DNA from: Trochalopteron elliotii | Lineage: Eukaryota > Chordata > Aves > Passeriformes > Leiothrichidae | NCBI GenBank assembly: GCA_024734555.1 | Contig: JANPWX010000010.1 | Coordinates: forward strand, 2,468,090-2,532,089 | Direction of reading: 5' to 3' | Length of the DNA stretch: 64,000 bases | Made by a program: the position numbers and the translations under genes | The notes under the pieces: model-generated | Databases searched by the model: none | Told to the model about the DNA's origin: nothing | What the model saw: only the letters and a program-made list of their open reading frames with translations | Part shown: positions 47,200 through 60,652 of the stretch, piece by piece | Numbering within the stretch: position 1 is the stretch's first letter | Layout of the letters: every line of letters begins with the position of its first letter

Positions 47200-50100
47200 A
47201 AGTAAAAGATAAAATTTAGCTAACTAATTTCAAGGGATCTCTATATGGTGCAAGTTCCTGATAATGTAAAATCTCCTTAAATATTGCTCATTTTAAGAAA
47301 TATTGAACACCGGTTTGATCACGAAGGGGATCGAACAGCAGCATTTTTGGAGAAAGGTGGGGAAATGTGGCACTTTCTGTAAAACACATACATTTACAAA
47401 GACTAAAAACTCCAAAAAAAAAGCAGGAGACTAAAACATTGGTAAAACTTACACAGTGATAAGTGATTTGTCCCACACATACTATCATAACATTTGAAAC
47501 ATGTGAATGAATTCGTTGCTGGTCACATCAAGGGTATATCCAGCTAAAATATGTGAGCTGTGACGAATTTTATGCATCACTCAAGTTTTCTTCCTAACCA
47601 ATGGTTTAATTCATTTACATTCATACCCTCACAAGAAAAATATATCAGCATTATAATGCAATTAAATAACCTAGAGCACTGATCTACACTGATAAGCAGC
47701 TTCTATAAAGGAATGCTGAATAACATAAAGCTACAGTCCAGTTTGTTACAACACCACCTGTAGTGGCAAATCTTGACTAATCCTAAAGCTCTCAGGCAGA
47801 CTAGTCTCCCAAAGAATAACTCATGGGACACAAATTACATTAATAGCAACTATTTACTTTATTAGTATTCTGCAAAAGCAAAAACTCTAAGCATATTAAT
47901 GGAATTGTAATCACATATTAACTTTTAGAAGTGTAAGGATACAAGTTCTGAAAGAAAGGTTCCATGGCTGTGGTAAAGCTCAGTGCTGACAACAGGATCT
48001 CCCTTAAAGAATTCCAGCATATCAGAGGTCTGTCTTCCAGTTTCAAGACTCATTTCACCTCCAGCTGAGTGCATCTTCCTGCATGATCCTCTGATACATT
48101 TCCTTCTTATAAGCAGATAAATGATGAAGTACTTATTTCATTGTTTTAAAGAAACAAATTCAAAACACCTTTCAAGGATAGGCTTTCAGTATTTTGCATA
48201 CTCTCACAAGTGGGGATATTAAAGAAGAGAAAATCCAACCAACACTAAAGACTGAAATCAGAAGACGACTTTGTACGATGAAGCCTACTGGGGGTGTAAC
48301 TCCTTTGGATATGGAAAGAAGAGCGACATAATTCAGCTGTTTTCTCTTCAGGTTGGTCAACTTAGGACAGAACAAGGTCAGTCTTAGCAAGGCCACCTGA
48401 ATGGCATCATTTAATTACTGGAGCCTGTCTTCCAAAGTAGGTATTCTGTGGTATTTCTCTGGGGTTTTTTAGAGAAAAGAGTCATTACAAGTATTTATTT
48501 CATTTCAAAATGTTGAATTACATATAGTATAGAAAAAAAAAAAGAAATCATGTAAGCATTAGGAGACTAAGATGTAGGGAATCTGTTTCCTTTCCATGTT
48601 AAGAGGTAGTAGAGATGCCTCTGCTTTCCTGTCTTTCAGGTCTGGCAATTTAACACATCTATTTGAGGAGAGACGCACATCTACATGGCATGCTGGATGC
48701 CATTTATACCATTTCTGAGACAATCAAAAAGGATTTTGATAGCAAAGTACACAGGACTGAAAGAAGTTTATCTAATTGCAAAATTATAAAAAGGAATACC
48801 TTACATTAACAAAAGTGTGTGGAGTTTTTTAGCTCCCTGCCATTCCATCATAATATCAAAAGGCCTTTTCCTGTCAAACACTATCATTATTTAAGACAGA
48901 AAGCATAGCCCTCTCCCCGCCTCCATTTTCTCTGTCATTGCTTTCTGCAGTTACAAAAACAATTAGTATATTTGCTAATAGCACTTCATAATCCCTATTT
49001 AACCAACAAGTGTCGGCTTTTTTCACAACGCAGATTATATTGAGAAAACACAGGCTACAAGGTTTCCTTGCCTTCCTAACCTGCAAGGAAAATCAAGAGA
49101 TTTTCCATCAAGGAACCCAAGTAACACCACTTCAGATAGCTCTGTTATTAACTTATATTTAAGAACTACAACATAATAAGGAAATAAGCATCAGACCTTC
49201 AATGTGCTGTTATTAACCATTGAAACATCAAAAGCCATTCCCCAGAAGTCCCTAAGACAGCTTCTGTGATTTATATTGCTTTATTCTGCAAATACTAACC
49301 TGAAGCAACTTCTGTAAACATTTGAAGTTTATTTAATTTGCAATAATTACTTCATTTGCAATTACTTTCAAGCAGAGGACTTTCAAAAACAACCTCCATG
49401 TCTACAACTTGCTCAAGAACAACAACTGTCCTCCCTATTTTAGGAGATGACTAAAATAATTCCTCCCTGATTTTCATTTTTAATGCTAACACCAGTTCAA
49501 ACCTCCAACCAAGAAGTCAGCAACTACAGTTTTAAGGTTTAACAACAGTAAAACAGGCGTTCAAATAATGTGAACTATTATGTATATTCAATCATAACAC
49601 ACTACCCTTACAACCCACAGCTGCGCTTCCTCCAAACTTCTCTAGCATATTTGAGTTGAAATCCGAGGTTTCTCATTAACTAAAGCAGCACCAATTTGCA
49701 TACATAGCAGTTTACCTCCTCTATTAATAAAACTATTTACAAAATAAAAGAAATTCTACCTTTGAAGTGGGGCCACTAATAACTGTTTTTCCTATAAAGA
49801 ACAGAGGTATAAAAAGAATGAGTATAAAAGGACTCTCTGCTTGCCTTACACATTCAGTGAGCAAAACATGATACAGACACTTGTTATTCCCAGTGGAAAG
49901 ACCAGGCTTTTTTTTCCACTGGACTGTCTGGTCTGCTGTACCCTACATGTGAAGATTGTTGCTCAGTTCTAGAAGTGTACGGTTCAAACCGGGCAAATGA
50001 CAGGCAAATACAGGCTTATATCACCAGACACAAATCCATGGCTTGTTGCTCATCAGTTAGCCATCAACTTTGGCAGACTTTAATCTGTTACACTCTGCTC

Positions 50101-51690
50101 TAGACATCTTATTTAAGCGGTAAAATATTTTTCCACCTAGCTTTGTTAGGATCTTCACAGAACACAAATGCTTTAAAGACTACTTGTATTTAAAAACCTG
50201 CACATGTAGATTCTCAGTGAAAAAATCTCCTTTCTTAAAAATTCAATCACACACACACACACACACACACACAAAAAAAGCAGCACTCCACCTAAAAAGA
50301 AAAGGAGAAACTATCAAATTATTGTCTCCTCACAACTTAAGGATGGTTGTTAGTCAAAATCAAGTTCATTTTTCCATCTCCTCACTTTTCCTTAGAGATG
50401 AAAAAGAGTAAGAGGTTGTCAAAATCAACATGAATAATTTCGAGACAGTGTTTTATTGCACAATGTTCACATAGAAACAGCAGCAGCAATTACTGTTATC
50501 AACAGCCTACAGAAATAGGTCAGAAAAACATTTTACTGATTACCCAGTAGAACTGCTCAGCACAGTTGCTCCTCCTGGAAGACAAACATTTCTCGCAAAC
50601 AGTCACTGAAAGAACCACCTTCCTAACCTGCAAAACCCCCTGTGAACATCTGTATCTAATTTACAAAAAGACATCAGCCAAAATTTGGTTGAGAAACAGA
50701 CTCCATCAAAAAGCTGCTGGAAAACTAGAGAAGTTTATTTGGCCTGATGATAACCTATTTAACCCAAGTGCAAATATCTGTCGTCCTGGCCTGCTTCATA
50801 AACAATAATACCAAAATGCATCACAACAGCACATTATCCACACCTCCAGAGCAGTTCAAGGATCAACTGCTCCACAAATAAATTAAAAGCAAGTCTGCCT
50901 TCAAGCCTGCAGAGGAAAATACAATATTCTCAAAACTATCTTCTGGCAGCCAACCATTCTCCTCACCCACAGTCTTTACAAGGTCCTGAGATATAGGTTG
51001 TATTTATTCCATACATCTTCATTTTAGTGCTTCCCTCAGGTCACGTTCCAAGTGCTTGGAGAAAAATACCCCAGCCCAGCTGCAGGCATTTGCTTACCCT
51101 GAAATCAAGTATCAAAACCAAACCAAAAAATATGCCAGGACTAAGCACTGAGTTCACAAGGCTATCTTGTGGAGTAACAGGGAAGTGAGTGCTCCCCTCC
51201 CCAAAGAACTGAGCGAACCAGCAACCAAGCACATGCAAGAGATATTCACAAGACTTGAGCAGAAGTGTCTGTATAAATAGCTGATCTGCATGTGCATGTG
51301 TGAACACACACAAGAGCAAAGGGATTTCCCTCCCTGGGGTCCCTGGAATCACTAGGAAGCAATGAGGTGAACCATAAGAGCAGCAGAAGCCTAGTTCCTG
51401 TGCTGAACGCATTTAGCATCATCCTGCACAAATTTCCACGCTCCTGTGAGTGACTAAAAATTTAAATTTAGCTACAAAAATCAACATCTCTGAATGTAGT
51501 CACAAATGTGAGGAATTATCACAGGGGAGTATCCCATTAAGTCAGAGAAGGCAGATCTTTGCATCAGCTACATGAACATAACAAAAACACATTCCTCTGG
51601 AAGTGCAGTGTCAGGAGTTTCTCACCTATCACCAACACTACCAGCAACATGTCTGCTTCCAAAAAAAAAACCCTAAAAGCCACACTCTCA
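47200..51690. other. unique intronic sequence, no gene seen
   Basis: No exon recognised. Contains the (CA)n tract at 50248-50273. Confidence 0.5.
50248..50273. repeat. (CA)13 microsatellite
   Basis: Perfect CA dinucleotides, followed by A7. Confidence 0.95.
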
Positions 51691-51694
51691 CAAC

Positions 51695-52150
51695 CTCCAA
51701 TTCAAGTGTCTTAAGAAGATGTGAAGGTGCTTGAATGCATCCAGAGAAGAGCAACAAAGTTGATGAAAGGGTGTTAAAGGAATGACATTCCACAAGGAAA
51801 ACCTGAGGACCCTGGATGGAAGGAGGCTGAGGGGTAACCTCCTTGCTCCCTACAGCCTCCTGAGGGAAGTGGAGAAGGAAGTGCTGAGCTCTTCTCTGTG
51901 GGATCCAATGATGGGATGCATGGGAATGGTTCAACTCTGTGTCAGGCTCAGACTGGACATTAAGAAGCATTTTTTAACCAAGAAGATAGTCAAACACTGG
52001 AACAGGCTTCCTGGAGAGGTTGGCAATGCCCCAAGACTGTCAATAGCAATTGGGCAATGCCCTTGGTAACAGGCTGTAACTTGGTCAGACAGCTGGACTA
52101 GACGGACTAGAGCTGTAGCTCCCTTCCAACTGAAATATTGTATTCCATTC
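51695..52150 (+). mobile_element. CR1 LINE 3' portion (sense)
   Basis: It follows CR1 in order: GCATCCAGAGAAGAGCAACAAAG, GAAAACCTGAGGACC, GGCTGAGGGGTAACCTCC, TGGAACAGGCTTCCTGGAGAG and a CCTTCCAACTGAAATATTG-like end with a CCATTCTA tail. A 95-codon open stretch (51782-52069) is a remnant of CR1 sequence, not a host gene. Confidence 0.88.
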
Positions 52151-52159
52151 TAGCCTCTA

Positions 52160-53300
52160 CATCACCATGGTCACAACCAGACAAGGAGCGCCAGCAGCTA
52201 TGGGTGATCACACAGACCACTGAGGGCAGGAGGATAATGGGAAGAGCAGGGACAACTTTCACCCAACCAGGTCTTCTCTGGAGTTACCTTAAGAGTCCAT
52301 ACCAAAATCTACAGACCTTGAAGTTAGCCATCGATGTGACAGTAACTGAAAACCTCAGAGCTAACAGGTATCCCCAGCATAAAAGTAGCTCCACACAGTT
52401 TAGTCACAATTTTTTACAAGAACTGCCATTTTGGCAGGAAGAAAAATTACAACAAGCAGATTGACCAAAATTACCCAAGACTGGAATGACTTCCAGGAAG
52501 CATTAAATCTAGTGCAGCACCAACTAAACATTAACACAGGGGTTGGGGAGGTAGAGGGAGTGGAATAACATCAATATTTTACAAACTGAATATAAAGTGA
52601 ATTAAGAAGATTAAAGTTTTTTAAAAAAAATCTTGCTCCCAAGCTATTCATTTAGATTTTGAAATAGTCTTTGGTCATTTACATGGCTATATTGACTAAC
52701 AGAGGTAGGGTAAATAAGAAAATGACAAATCCTGTCAGAATTAATTATCTTTTACTCATTTGGAGAAATAAGAGAGAAAAAAAGACGAAATTCAGCAAGG
52801 GTGCAAGTTCTACAAAATAAGTGTTTAATGATACCAATTAATATGACAAGTATTATAGTTTCTTTTGGTATGTCTGCACATGCAGAAATGCTAATAATAC
52901 TGCATTTTAAATTTCATCACCTGCAGGGCTGTCACTACCCTAAAACAAACATAAGACCATAAGACTATGTTTTACAGAGCAAATCAAGGTTTTGCACTGA
53001 AATAAATTACTGTAAATCATCTAATTCCAGCACTGTATTTTCTATTCCAACACAGAAAGCCACTATCACTTACCTTAAATAAATACATTAAGTAGGAGAA
53101 AAATAGGAGCGCATTTCACAGCAATGCAACAGACCACAGAACTACTCAAAGCTCACTAATAACTTCTGGGGTCTTATCACACCCATGAAACTCATTGCTA
53201 CAAAAGTAAAACCGTAAGGTGAGAGGAAATATTTTAAAAAGCCCTAACTTCTAGTTTGCACTTATGTTTTTGGTGATGTAAATCATATTTTAAGCCTATT
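52160..53300. other. unique intronic sequence, no gene seen
   Basis: No exon or transposon recognised. Confidence 0.5.
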
Positions 53301-53314
53301 TCATTGCATGTGTA

Positions 53315-54006
53315 CCTGGGAGGGACTCACAGAGCACACAGCCAGGGCATGTCCAGCCTCTCACCCACCAGCACCTCCAAATCCTTCTTGTAGGGCTCCT
53401 CTGGATTTGTTCATCCCCCAGCCTGGACTGATATGAGGGGTTTCCCTGACTGAGATGTAGCACCTTCCACTCGGTTAAACCTCATGAGATTCACATTGGT
53501 CACTTCTCAAGCTCATCCAGGTCCCTCTGGATGACATTCCACCCTCCAGGTTAGGCAACAGCACCACTCAACTTAGTGCTATCAACAAATTTGCTGAGGG
53601 TGCACTCAATCACTCTATGTCATTAATGATGATATTAAGTATTACCCATCCCAATACAGACCCCTGAGGGACATCACTGGCCACTGATGTCTATCAGGAC
53701 TCTCAGCCATTGACCACCACCCTCTGTATGTGACTATCTCCTTCTTACCCATCTACTAGTCCACTGGTTGAATAGGTCTCAATTTAGAGAGAAGGATGTT
53801 ATGGGGAAGCAAGTCAAAGGCTTTACAGAAGTTTAGATAAATGACATCTGTAACCTTTCCCTTGTCCACTGATGTAGTCATTATATCACAGAAGGTCACT
53901 GTGATGTAATGGTCAGGCAGGACTTGAACTTGGTGAAGCCACGCTGCTGTCTTGAATCACCTCCCTGTCTTCCATGAGGTTTAGCACAAGCTCTAGGAGG
54001 ATATTT
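53315..54006 (-). mobile_element. CR1 LINE ORF2 fragment (antisense)
   Basis: The plus strand reads as the reverse complement of a bird CR1 reverse-transcriptase region: 'cagccagggcatgtccagcc', 'aaacctcatgagattcaca', 'gaccaccaccctctgtatg', 'gagagaaggatgttatgggg', 'aggctttacagaagtt', 'gaatcacctccctgtcttcc'. Multiple frameshifts and stops. A different, younger-looking CR1 type than the one at 7.0-8.0 kb. Confidence 0.8.
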
Positions 54007-54009
54007 AGA

Positions 54010-54990
54010 AGCATTTTGAAGAAAGAAGAAAGGAAGAAAGTAAATAAAGTATTTGAATTATCTCTTTGGTGCTCTTAATCTTTTTAGATCTCTGTGGGCA
54101 AATCAGCAAAATCTGCTTACAGTACAGATGATAATATGATTTCAAAGGCCTCTGTTTAAGTAACTACACTTGAAACTTTCTAAATAAATAAATAAGTACT
54201 AATAATAACAACAACTTAAAAAAACAGTACAAAAATCACAACACTGGAGTTACACTTCTAACCATGACTTTTCCTGAAACAAACTTCCTTGAAAAAGAGA
54301 TACCAGATTTTTCAGATTTGGAAAATTCTGTGGACTTACATCATTTTCCTACTGTAGAAAGACAACACTAGATGACTGAACTAATTACTCTAAATCTACA
54401 GAATTATTACTGCAGTGCAGCAACTATACAATGCATTTTTAAGCTTCTTCAAGAAAGAATGGAAGCTGAAATCAACCTGCTCAGAGGATTTTTCCTGCAC
54501 TCCAATCTGAACAAAGCTTTCTCTACATGAGCAAAATTCAACACAGCCAGAAGAGCTGTAATTTTCCTTGTGAAACAGGACCTCAACCCTGCATCAACTG
54601 GATTTCAAAGGAAGCTCTGAGTTGGCTATTTTATTCTCATTATTACTTGCATACAGTTCTTTATCTGCCCTTGATACAGAGGCACCATCTACACTGCTAA
54701 AGCAACTCTTCCACAGACTGCGTTACTTACACTCCAAATGATGCAGAATGGAATCATCCTCTGCTGCCATTGGTCTGAGCCACAAACATCTGAACAAAGA
54801 CATGTAGGAAGTCTGATGTAATTCACCAGTTTTAACACGTGAATGTTTCAGCTGTTTTGCACTATGATTGCACTCTACACGCATGCCAGAGATCCCTCTC
54901 ATCTTCTTTTGATGTAGAACTATTTTTTTCAAGTGGCGAGTGTGTGACTCAGTCTGCTCTACAAGGTGTCTGACTAGTTGGATTACTAAA
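54010..54990. other. unique intronic sequence, no gene seen
   Basis: A/T-rich low-complexity stretch near 54180-54240; otherwise unique. Confidence 0.5.
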
Positions 54991-54992
54991 AC

Positions 54993-55044
<52 letters not shown>

Positions 55045-55045
55045 N

Positions 55046-55116
<71 letters not shown>

Positions 55117-55117
55117 T
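54993..55117. repeat. (AAT)n microsatellite, about 125 bp, with an N
   Basis: About 41 AAT units, almost uninterrupted, with one undetermined base at 55045. The real length could differ from the assembled one. Confidence 0.95.
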
Positions 55118-58100
55118 TATATTTAGAAATAACAATTTCCCAATTTCACTCCACAAACAATGTGAAGCTGAATTAACAAAATGTTTCTGGCATTTGCCGA
55201 CTTTAACCACCAAGTATTCGGAATGATGAGGATTTGCTGACTGCTACAAGGAAGAACATGCCCAGAAGATCCTTCCTGAAATACTTAGCTACCCAAGATG
55301 CCAACACATCTCTAATTAGACAAACCCTTTTTTGGCACACACAAACACTGTCATAAGCAAGCCAGAAGAAACTAATCTGTCAACAGCAGGATTAACAATG
55401 TAACACACTACCTGGATTACTTTCAAGGTACATACAAAAGCCAGACAGACTCAAACAGATGGCTGACAGACTTGATTCATTTTGAGTTGAAGGTACAGTT
55501 CTTCAATCCTTCCTCTATAAAAATCTATGAATTTTAGCTCTCCAAAGCATTACTAGACACCTCATGCTGAAACAGATCCTACCCTGTATCTGTTTTTAGG
55601 GCACTTGAATCACCTGCTACTAAAAAAAAAAAAAAAAACCAAACCAAAACCAAAAAACAAAACAAAACAAAAAATCAAAAAAAAAAAAACCAAACCACCA
55701 CAACAACAAAAAAAAACCCCATCCAAACTTCACTGTCCCACTAGATACAAGCTATTTTCATCACTGTGCACCCAGCTGCTGGTTTTTGGGCAGCTACTCC
55801 ATGTCCATGAGGTTTTTTCATAATAATCATGTAGTACATTCAAAAGAAAATCTGGCCTTTGACCTCTGATGCTCTGCCCCACTCCCACAGTCTCCAAGGT
55901 GAAGCCATTTCTCCATCTTGCTGCTTTCTGGCTCTAGGAGACAGAGACAGCTTATTTATTTCAGACACCAGACCAAAGACAAGACCATCATTATTGCATA
56001 CATAAAACATTAACAATAAAAAATTAAGTAATAAAGAAAAAGACCTTAATAAAGAAAAAGAAGTGCTTAGCAGAAAAAGGCAGAGGATTCCTGAGTTTGG
56101 GGAAGAATAAAACTATTCTTTCATTCTCTCAATTGGGCACATTTCAGGTTTCAACTTTACAGTTTGCATTCTGCATGCTCTTTTACTGATTAAATGTACT
56201 GTACATGACCTTCATACGACTGTGCTAATGCTCAAAACCAAGAACCTTTCCCTTTTCAGGACCTATGAATAAGAAACAAGAGTAAAGAAAGAAACCAAGC
56301 AAATGAAGACACAGTGAAGCCCTCAGAAACAACCCAGCAGCTTTGTTCAGCAGACTGGGCAACAGTAACACATGAAGGCCTCCAGCATCAATTCTCCCTT
56401 CAGCAGGGATCACACGCCAGGTACATTACATACATAGATAGCCCTCTGCACAATCATGATCGACAAACAAAAGCATTATATAAGCCAGGTATCTCAACTT
56501 CACTGGAAATAACAAACCAAAGGAGTTACAGGCTTGACCATGCAAACCAGTAACTCTACAGAATGCAACCCTTCAGCTTAAAAAGCTTAGCAAAATCACC
56601 CAAAATTGGATGTGAAGAAATCATCAGCCTCAAATAAAATACATCTCTAATGACACAACAATCAGAAAGATTGTTATGTTAAGTCTATGACTTTCTAAAA
56701 TCCATTATTAAAGAGATTCAAGAAAACAAGAGGGGGAAAAAAGCAACCAATATGTAGGAAACAATAAGGGACAAGACAAAAAAATATTTTCAAACAACTC
56801 TTCTCAATACACGAAGGCCACCCTACAGAAGTACAGTAATTTTTTCAATATATATTTAAATTTCCAAACCCCACCTCTGGTATCTTACAGCAACTGCTCT
56901 CTTTAAGGACACAGCCTTTATCTGAATTCTTCCGCAGATGGTCTTTAGCAAAAGCTTTACTGATTTCAGTATTTGCAATGTTAGCCAAATAGACACCAGT
57001 ACCCTCTCTACATGTTCTCACTTTCCTACTTAGAAGGTATACTCCCACCATAAGTTCTGTATTTCTGATCTTATTGAGTGCTATGGAATACTCCAACTGT
57101 TAGTTAAGTCTGGGAGCCAGGGAAACTAGAATCTGTCAATCCAAGAACTTTTTTCCAGTGTGGCATTCTTAACAGTAATTTTCTAACAATACAGAAATAG
57201 GTACCACATTCGAGTTTAGTTATGCAAAACACTGAAACACAAGAAAAACTGTGCTTGACAACCCTTACTCTTCTATGGGAAGACATGCTGTTATTGTAGT
57301 TGCCAGAATCTTACACAAACATCTCTCATTCAGACAAGGATGAAGAAAGCAACTGATTGAAGAGGTGAACCAGAAGCCAAAAATTCAGAGTATGAGTTTC
57401 TGGTTTTTTCAACTATACTAAGGCCTCAGAGGCCTCTTCCATGTCCACCTACTAACAGCAGCTGCTCTCTGTCTTGACAACAAAGATAGGAGAATAAACA
57501 TGCTCACATACATTTGATTTCAAGACTCATGAGAAGTACTGCATTCAAACACACCATCCTCAAAGACTGTATTTCAAGTTCATATTAATTGAATTTAACA
57601 GATTTCCATTAAAGAGACTAAGATGAACTTGAAGGCAACATTCAGATCCTCAAATGATGAAGATAAATCAGATTATTCATTGTTAACTATTATAGCCAGA
57701 TTCAAGAGAACTGATCCAAATAAGATGACATAATAAAGATGAAGTGCTGTTTCCTCATCAATAAGTAGACTAAAATCACCACAGATCATTAAGCATTAAA
57801 AAACCCCAAAGCATTAACCCTCTGCTAAGGAAGGTAAGAAACCCTCCAGGATTTTTAATCATGTTGGAATCACATACTTGAAAAGTGAGCATTTTTTGCC
57901 TTAAATAGCACCACTGTATTTGTGCTGTTTAGACACATAAATCCTTCAAACAGTGACATACTTCTGGGGATTTTTTTCATTTGTCTTTTAAATGAATAAT
58001 CTGGAAGATTAAAAGCACCATCTTGCTTTTGACAGTCATCAGCTAGAACATCCTGATAAACCATCATCACAACAAGAGAGAACAGTTTCCATGCTTTCCC

Positions 58101-58439
58101 ACCTCCTGTTTGTTTCTTTACTGAGATGTAATGAGTTAGACCATGAAAGATGTCACACATGCTGCAACAATGGAAGGGAAAATTTTTTATCTGGCTACTA
58201 AGCCTGGTGCTCTACTACAGAAAATCCCACTGAACACTAATGATGCCTTGTGTGGGGAGTACAAGGAAGTCTTATTTCCATACACTAATAGAGAAACAAT
58301 GATGTAGCAGTTTGGGTTTGCCAATTTCAGTTTTTTGGCTAATGCACTAATTATGTAGTGGTTTACATAAATCACCAGGCACTTACTAGAATTATTTACT
58401 CATTTTCTGCTGTGAAATAAGGCTTAGAAGGAGGGCAAA
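55118..58439. other. unique intronic sequence, no gene seen
   Basis: No exon or transposon recognised apart from the A-rich tract at 55620-55722. Confidence 0.5.
55620..55722 (+). repeat. A-rich low-complexity tract (AAACC/AAAAC units)
   Basis: About 100 bases of A with scattered C. It produces a meaningless lysine/proline-rich frame. Confidence 0.9.
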
Positions 58440-60652
58440 GCAGGCTCAAACTTTAAAGGGTATAAAGAAAACTTTATTCACAGAATTAAAACAAAACTAG
58501 TAAGAAAATTAGAATAAACCTTTAGAACACCTTTCCTCCCTCCACCTTCTTTTCTTCCCTACTGACAACATAAAGAGACAAAACCTTGGACTTTTAGTCA
58601 GTTTACCACCTCTAGAATAGTTTCTCTTCAGTTCTCTTAGGGAGAGGACATTCTCTTGCCATACTACGGAGGCTCTTCCACGAGAAACATTCTCTCGTGG
58701 CTTTTATGTCACCGTGATTAAACCGCCTGGGAAAGGAAAAATCTGTCTGCAGTGCAAAAGTCCCTCACATATTTTGTGGCTTTCCCACAGCTGCTTTTAT
58801 GGGCCATGTCAACTTAGTGGGGTGCTATTTCAGGGATGTGTTGTTCTAGCATTAAACAAAAGCTTTCTTCATCTATCTCTGGGAACAGAAGCTTTTTATT
58901 ACTAGCCCTGGGGCAAGGTTTCTCATCTCTCTCACTTCTTTTTGTTCAAATTTCTCACTGGATTATAGAGACATTTGCTTCAATACTGGTGCCTTGGCTC
59001 ACAGTTGTGTTAGAACACTACATCTCCCTAATGCATTTATGTGAGTTTCAGGGAAAAAAGTCTGATATATCAAATATATCTTCACCATAGCCTTACAAAA
59101 AGGATTTCAGCCTAAGACTAAGGCATCTCCTCACTCCCCTCCCATCTAGAATGTGACTCCTTCTTCACTGACTTGAGTCTCACATTGTTGTTTCTACATG
59201 CCTCCACCTCTCTTTTTTCTGATTCAGGAGAGAATTGGTGCTCATATCAATTGAAACAGTTTTTATAGAGTTCTGCAGTGTGAAAAGGTTGATTTCGTCC
59301 AGGCTCTTCAACTGAAGAATTGCTGTGTCTTTTGCTGCCCATCATGTGGTCCCCACTGGCACTGCACAAGCCACACTGGCTGCCAGTGCTACCCCACACT
59401 TTTTCTTCATGTGGGGTGCCGGGAAAAAAGAAAAAAACAGCTGCCGCTGCTTTTGCTCTTCAGTCCACAGCATAGCTGGCTAAAAGTGGCTAAGCAAATA
59501 CAGTCCATTGCGAGTCATGATAGGATAGTCGCAGCTGCGTGGCGCTGTCTCACTGGTCCCTGCCACATGGTTGCTCCTGGCACCAATATGGCCTCTGGCC
59601 AGCATGGCCCAGTGGCATCGCTGAAAACAGGGACCAGCAGGCTACCACAGGGACCACTGGGAAAGGGGGCCCAGCCTTGCTGAGAAGGAGCCCAGCAGGC
59701 TTTCCAGTAGGGGCTTGGCAGCCTGCTAACCATCCCTCCAGGGGCAGAAAATCTCAGCTGGGCTGTGTGGGGGCTGCCCTGGCCGCATAGTGTTGATGCT
59801 ATAAAATGTTTTAAGAGCGATTCCTAAAAATGATTGTTGTTAGTTGTATCTGTTTCAAAGTTATAGAAGGGGGAATTGTTATAAAAAGTTTCAAGAGGGG
59901 TTTCTATAATTGTTTGTTGCTAGTTGTACCTGTTCTAGAGAAGTTTGATTGATGCAAAGGTTATAGGTTGCTGCGACACTGTACAGGTGTAAAGTGCTAT
60001 GTAACAAGGAAAGGGGGAAAAGATCTAGTTCACGCAGGTTACATCACCCTGAACCATGACTCATGGACGTGAAAGACCAATCACTCGACGCCCTTGGGAA
60101 ACGATTGGTCAGGAGTGACTCTTGTTAAAGACCAATCACAGCCCTGACAACTAACCAATCAGGAAGAGGATCCAAAATACACCAATCAGTAGGAACCAAA
60201 GAGGATAAAAGGGAATGTCAGACTGTGGGGGAGGTTCTTCTTTGGAACCTTTAGGGTCTGAAGGAGCACCCAGTGTGGTGTCGCACTGTTTTTGGATTTC
60301 TGGCTTGCTGAGAGGAACCTGCGCTTATCCACACTCAGTGGTTGGTTACAGTTAAATAAACGAGTACCTTTTTTTTTTTAATCTGAGTCCAAGTCTTGTT
60401 TATAACATTGGGTCAGCCAGTTTACCTCTTCAAAGAGCAGAAGCCAAGAGTTTTCCTGGTCTTCGTTCGTTTTTAAATGTGCTTTTCTACAGGGGCGTGT
60501 TCAACTCTTTTAAGTGGTTTAACCAGGTGTCAATCTTCAAACCTAGCTAGCTAATTAGCTCTTCAAAACTAGCTAGTTGATTGGCTCCAGCAAGTCTCCA
60601 CAGGGAACCACCCCCCGCAAACTGAAAACCAGACTTTTGTTCAACCACGACA
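58440..60652 (-). mobile_element. solo LTR, alpha family (copy 3), split by a delta LTR
   Basis: On the minus strand it starts TGTCGTGGTTGAAC at 60652 and has a CCAAT box (GAGCCAATCAAC) and a TATA-like CATTTAAAAACG. It then passes the delta insertion (59797-60407) and continues along the same sequence as alpha copy 2 down to a poly(A) region near 58470. The last part of the 3' end is missing. AGCTAGC-rich short repeats lie in its promoter (60543-60578). Sense relative to APP. Confidence 0.72.
59797..60407 (+). mobile_element. LTR, delta family, CCAAT-rich promoter
   Basis: It starts TGCTATAAAATG (59797) and ends CTTGTTTATAACA (60407). Flanks TTGA and TTGG agree at three of four bases. It contains at least five CCAAT/ATTGG boxes between 60075 and 60190, a TATA box (GGATAAAAGGG near 60203) and AATAAA near 60354. 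Its first 80 bp are tandemly duplicated (59797-59876 and 59877-59956). It is one of the better preserved promoters here, antisense to APP. Confidence 0.8.

Noticed and set aside
51782..52069. 95-codon plus-strand frame
   Set aside because: Remnant inside a CR1 LINE 3' portion.
54940..55213. Asn/Ile/Tyr-rich frames on both strands
   Set aside because: Translation of the (AAT)n microsatellite.
55605..55823. Lysine-rich 72-codon frame
   Set aside because: Translation of the A-rich tract.
59390..59790. GC-rich segment considered as the APP promoter and exon 1
   Set aside because: It matches the alpha LTR copy at 28.5-29.1 kb in reverse complement and contains no signal-peptide exon.
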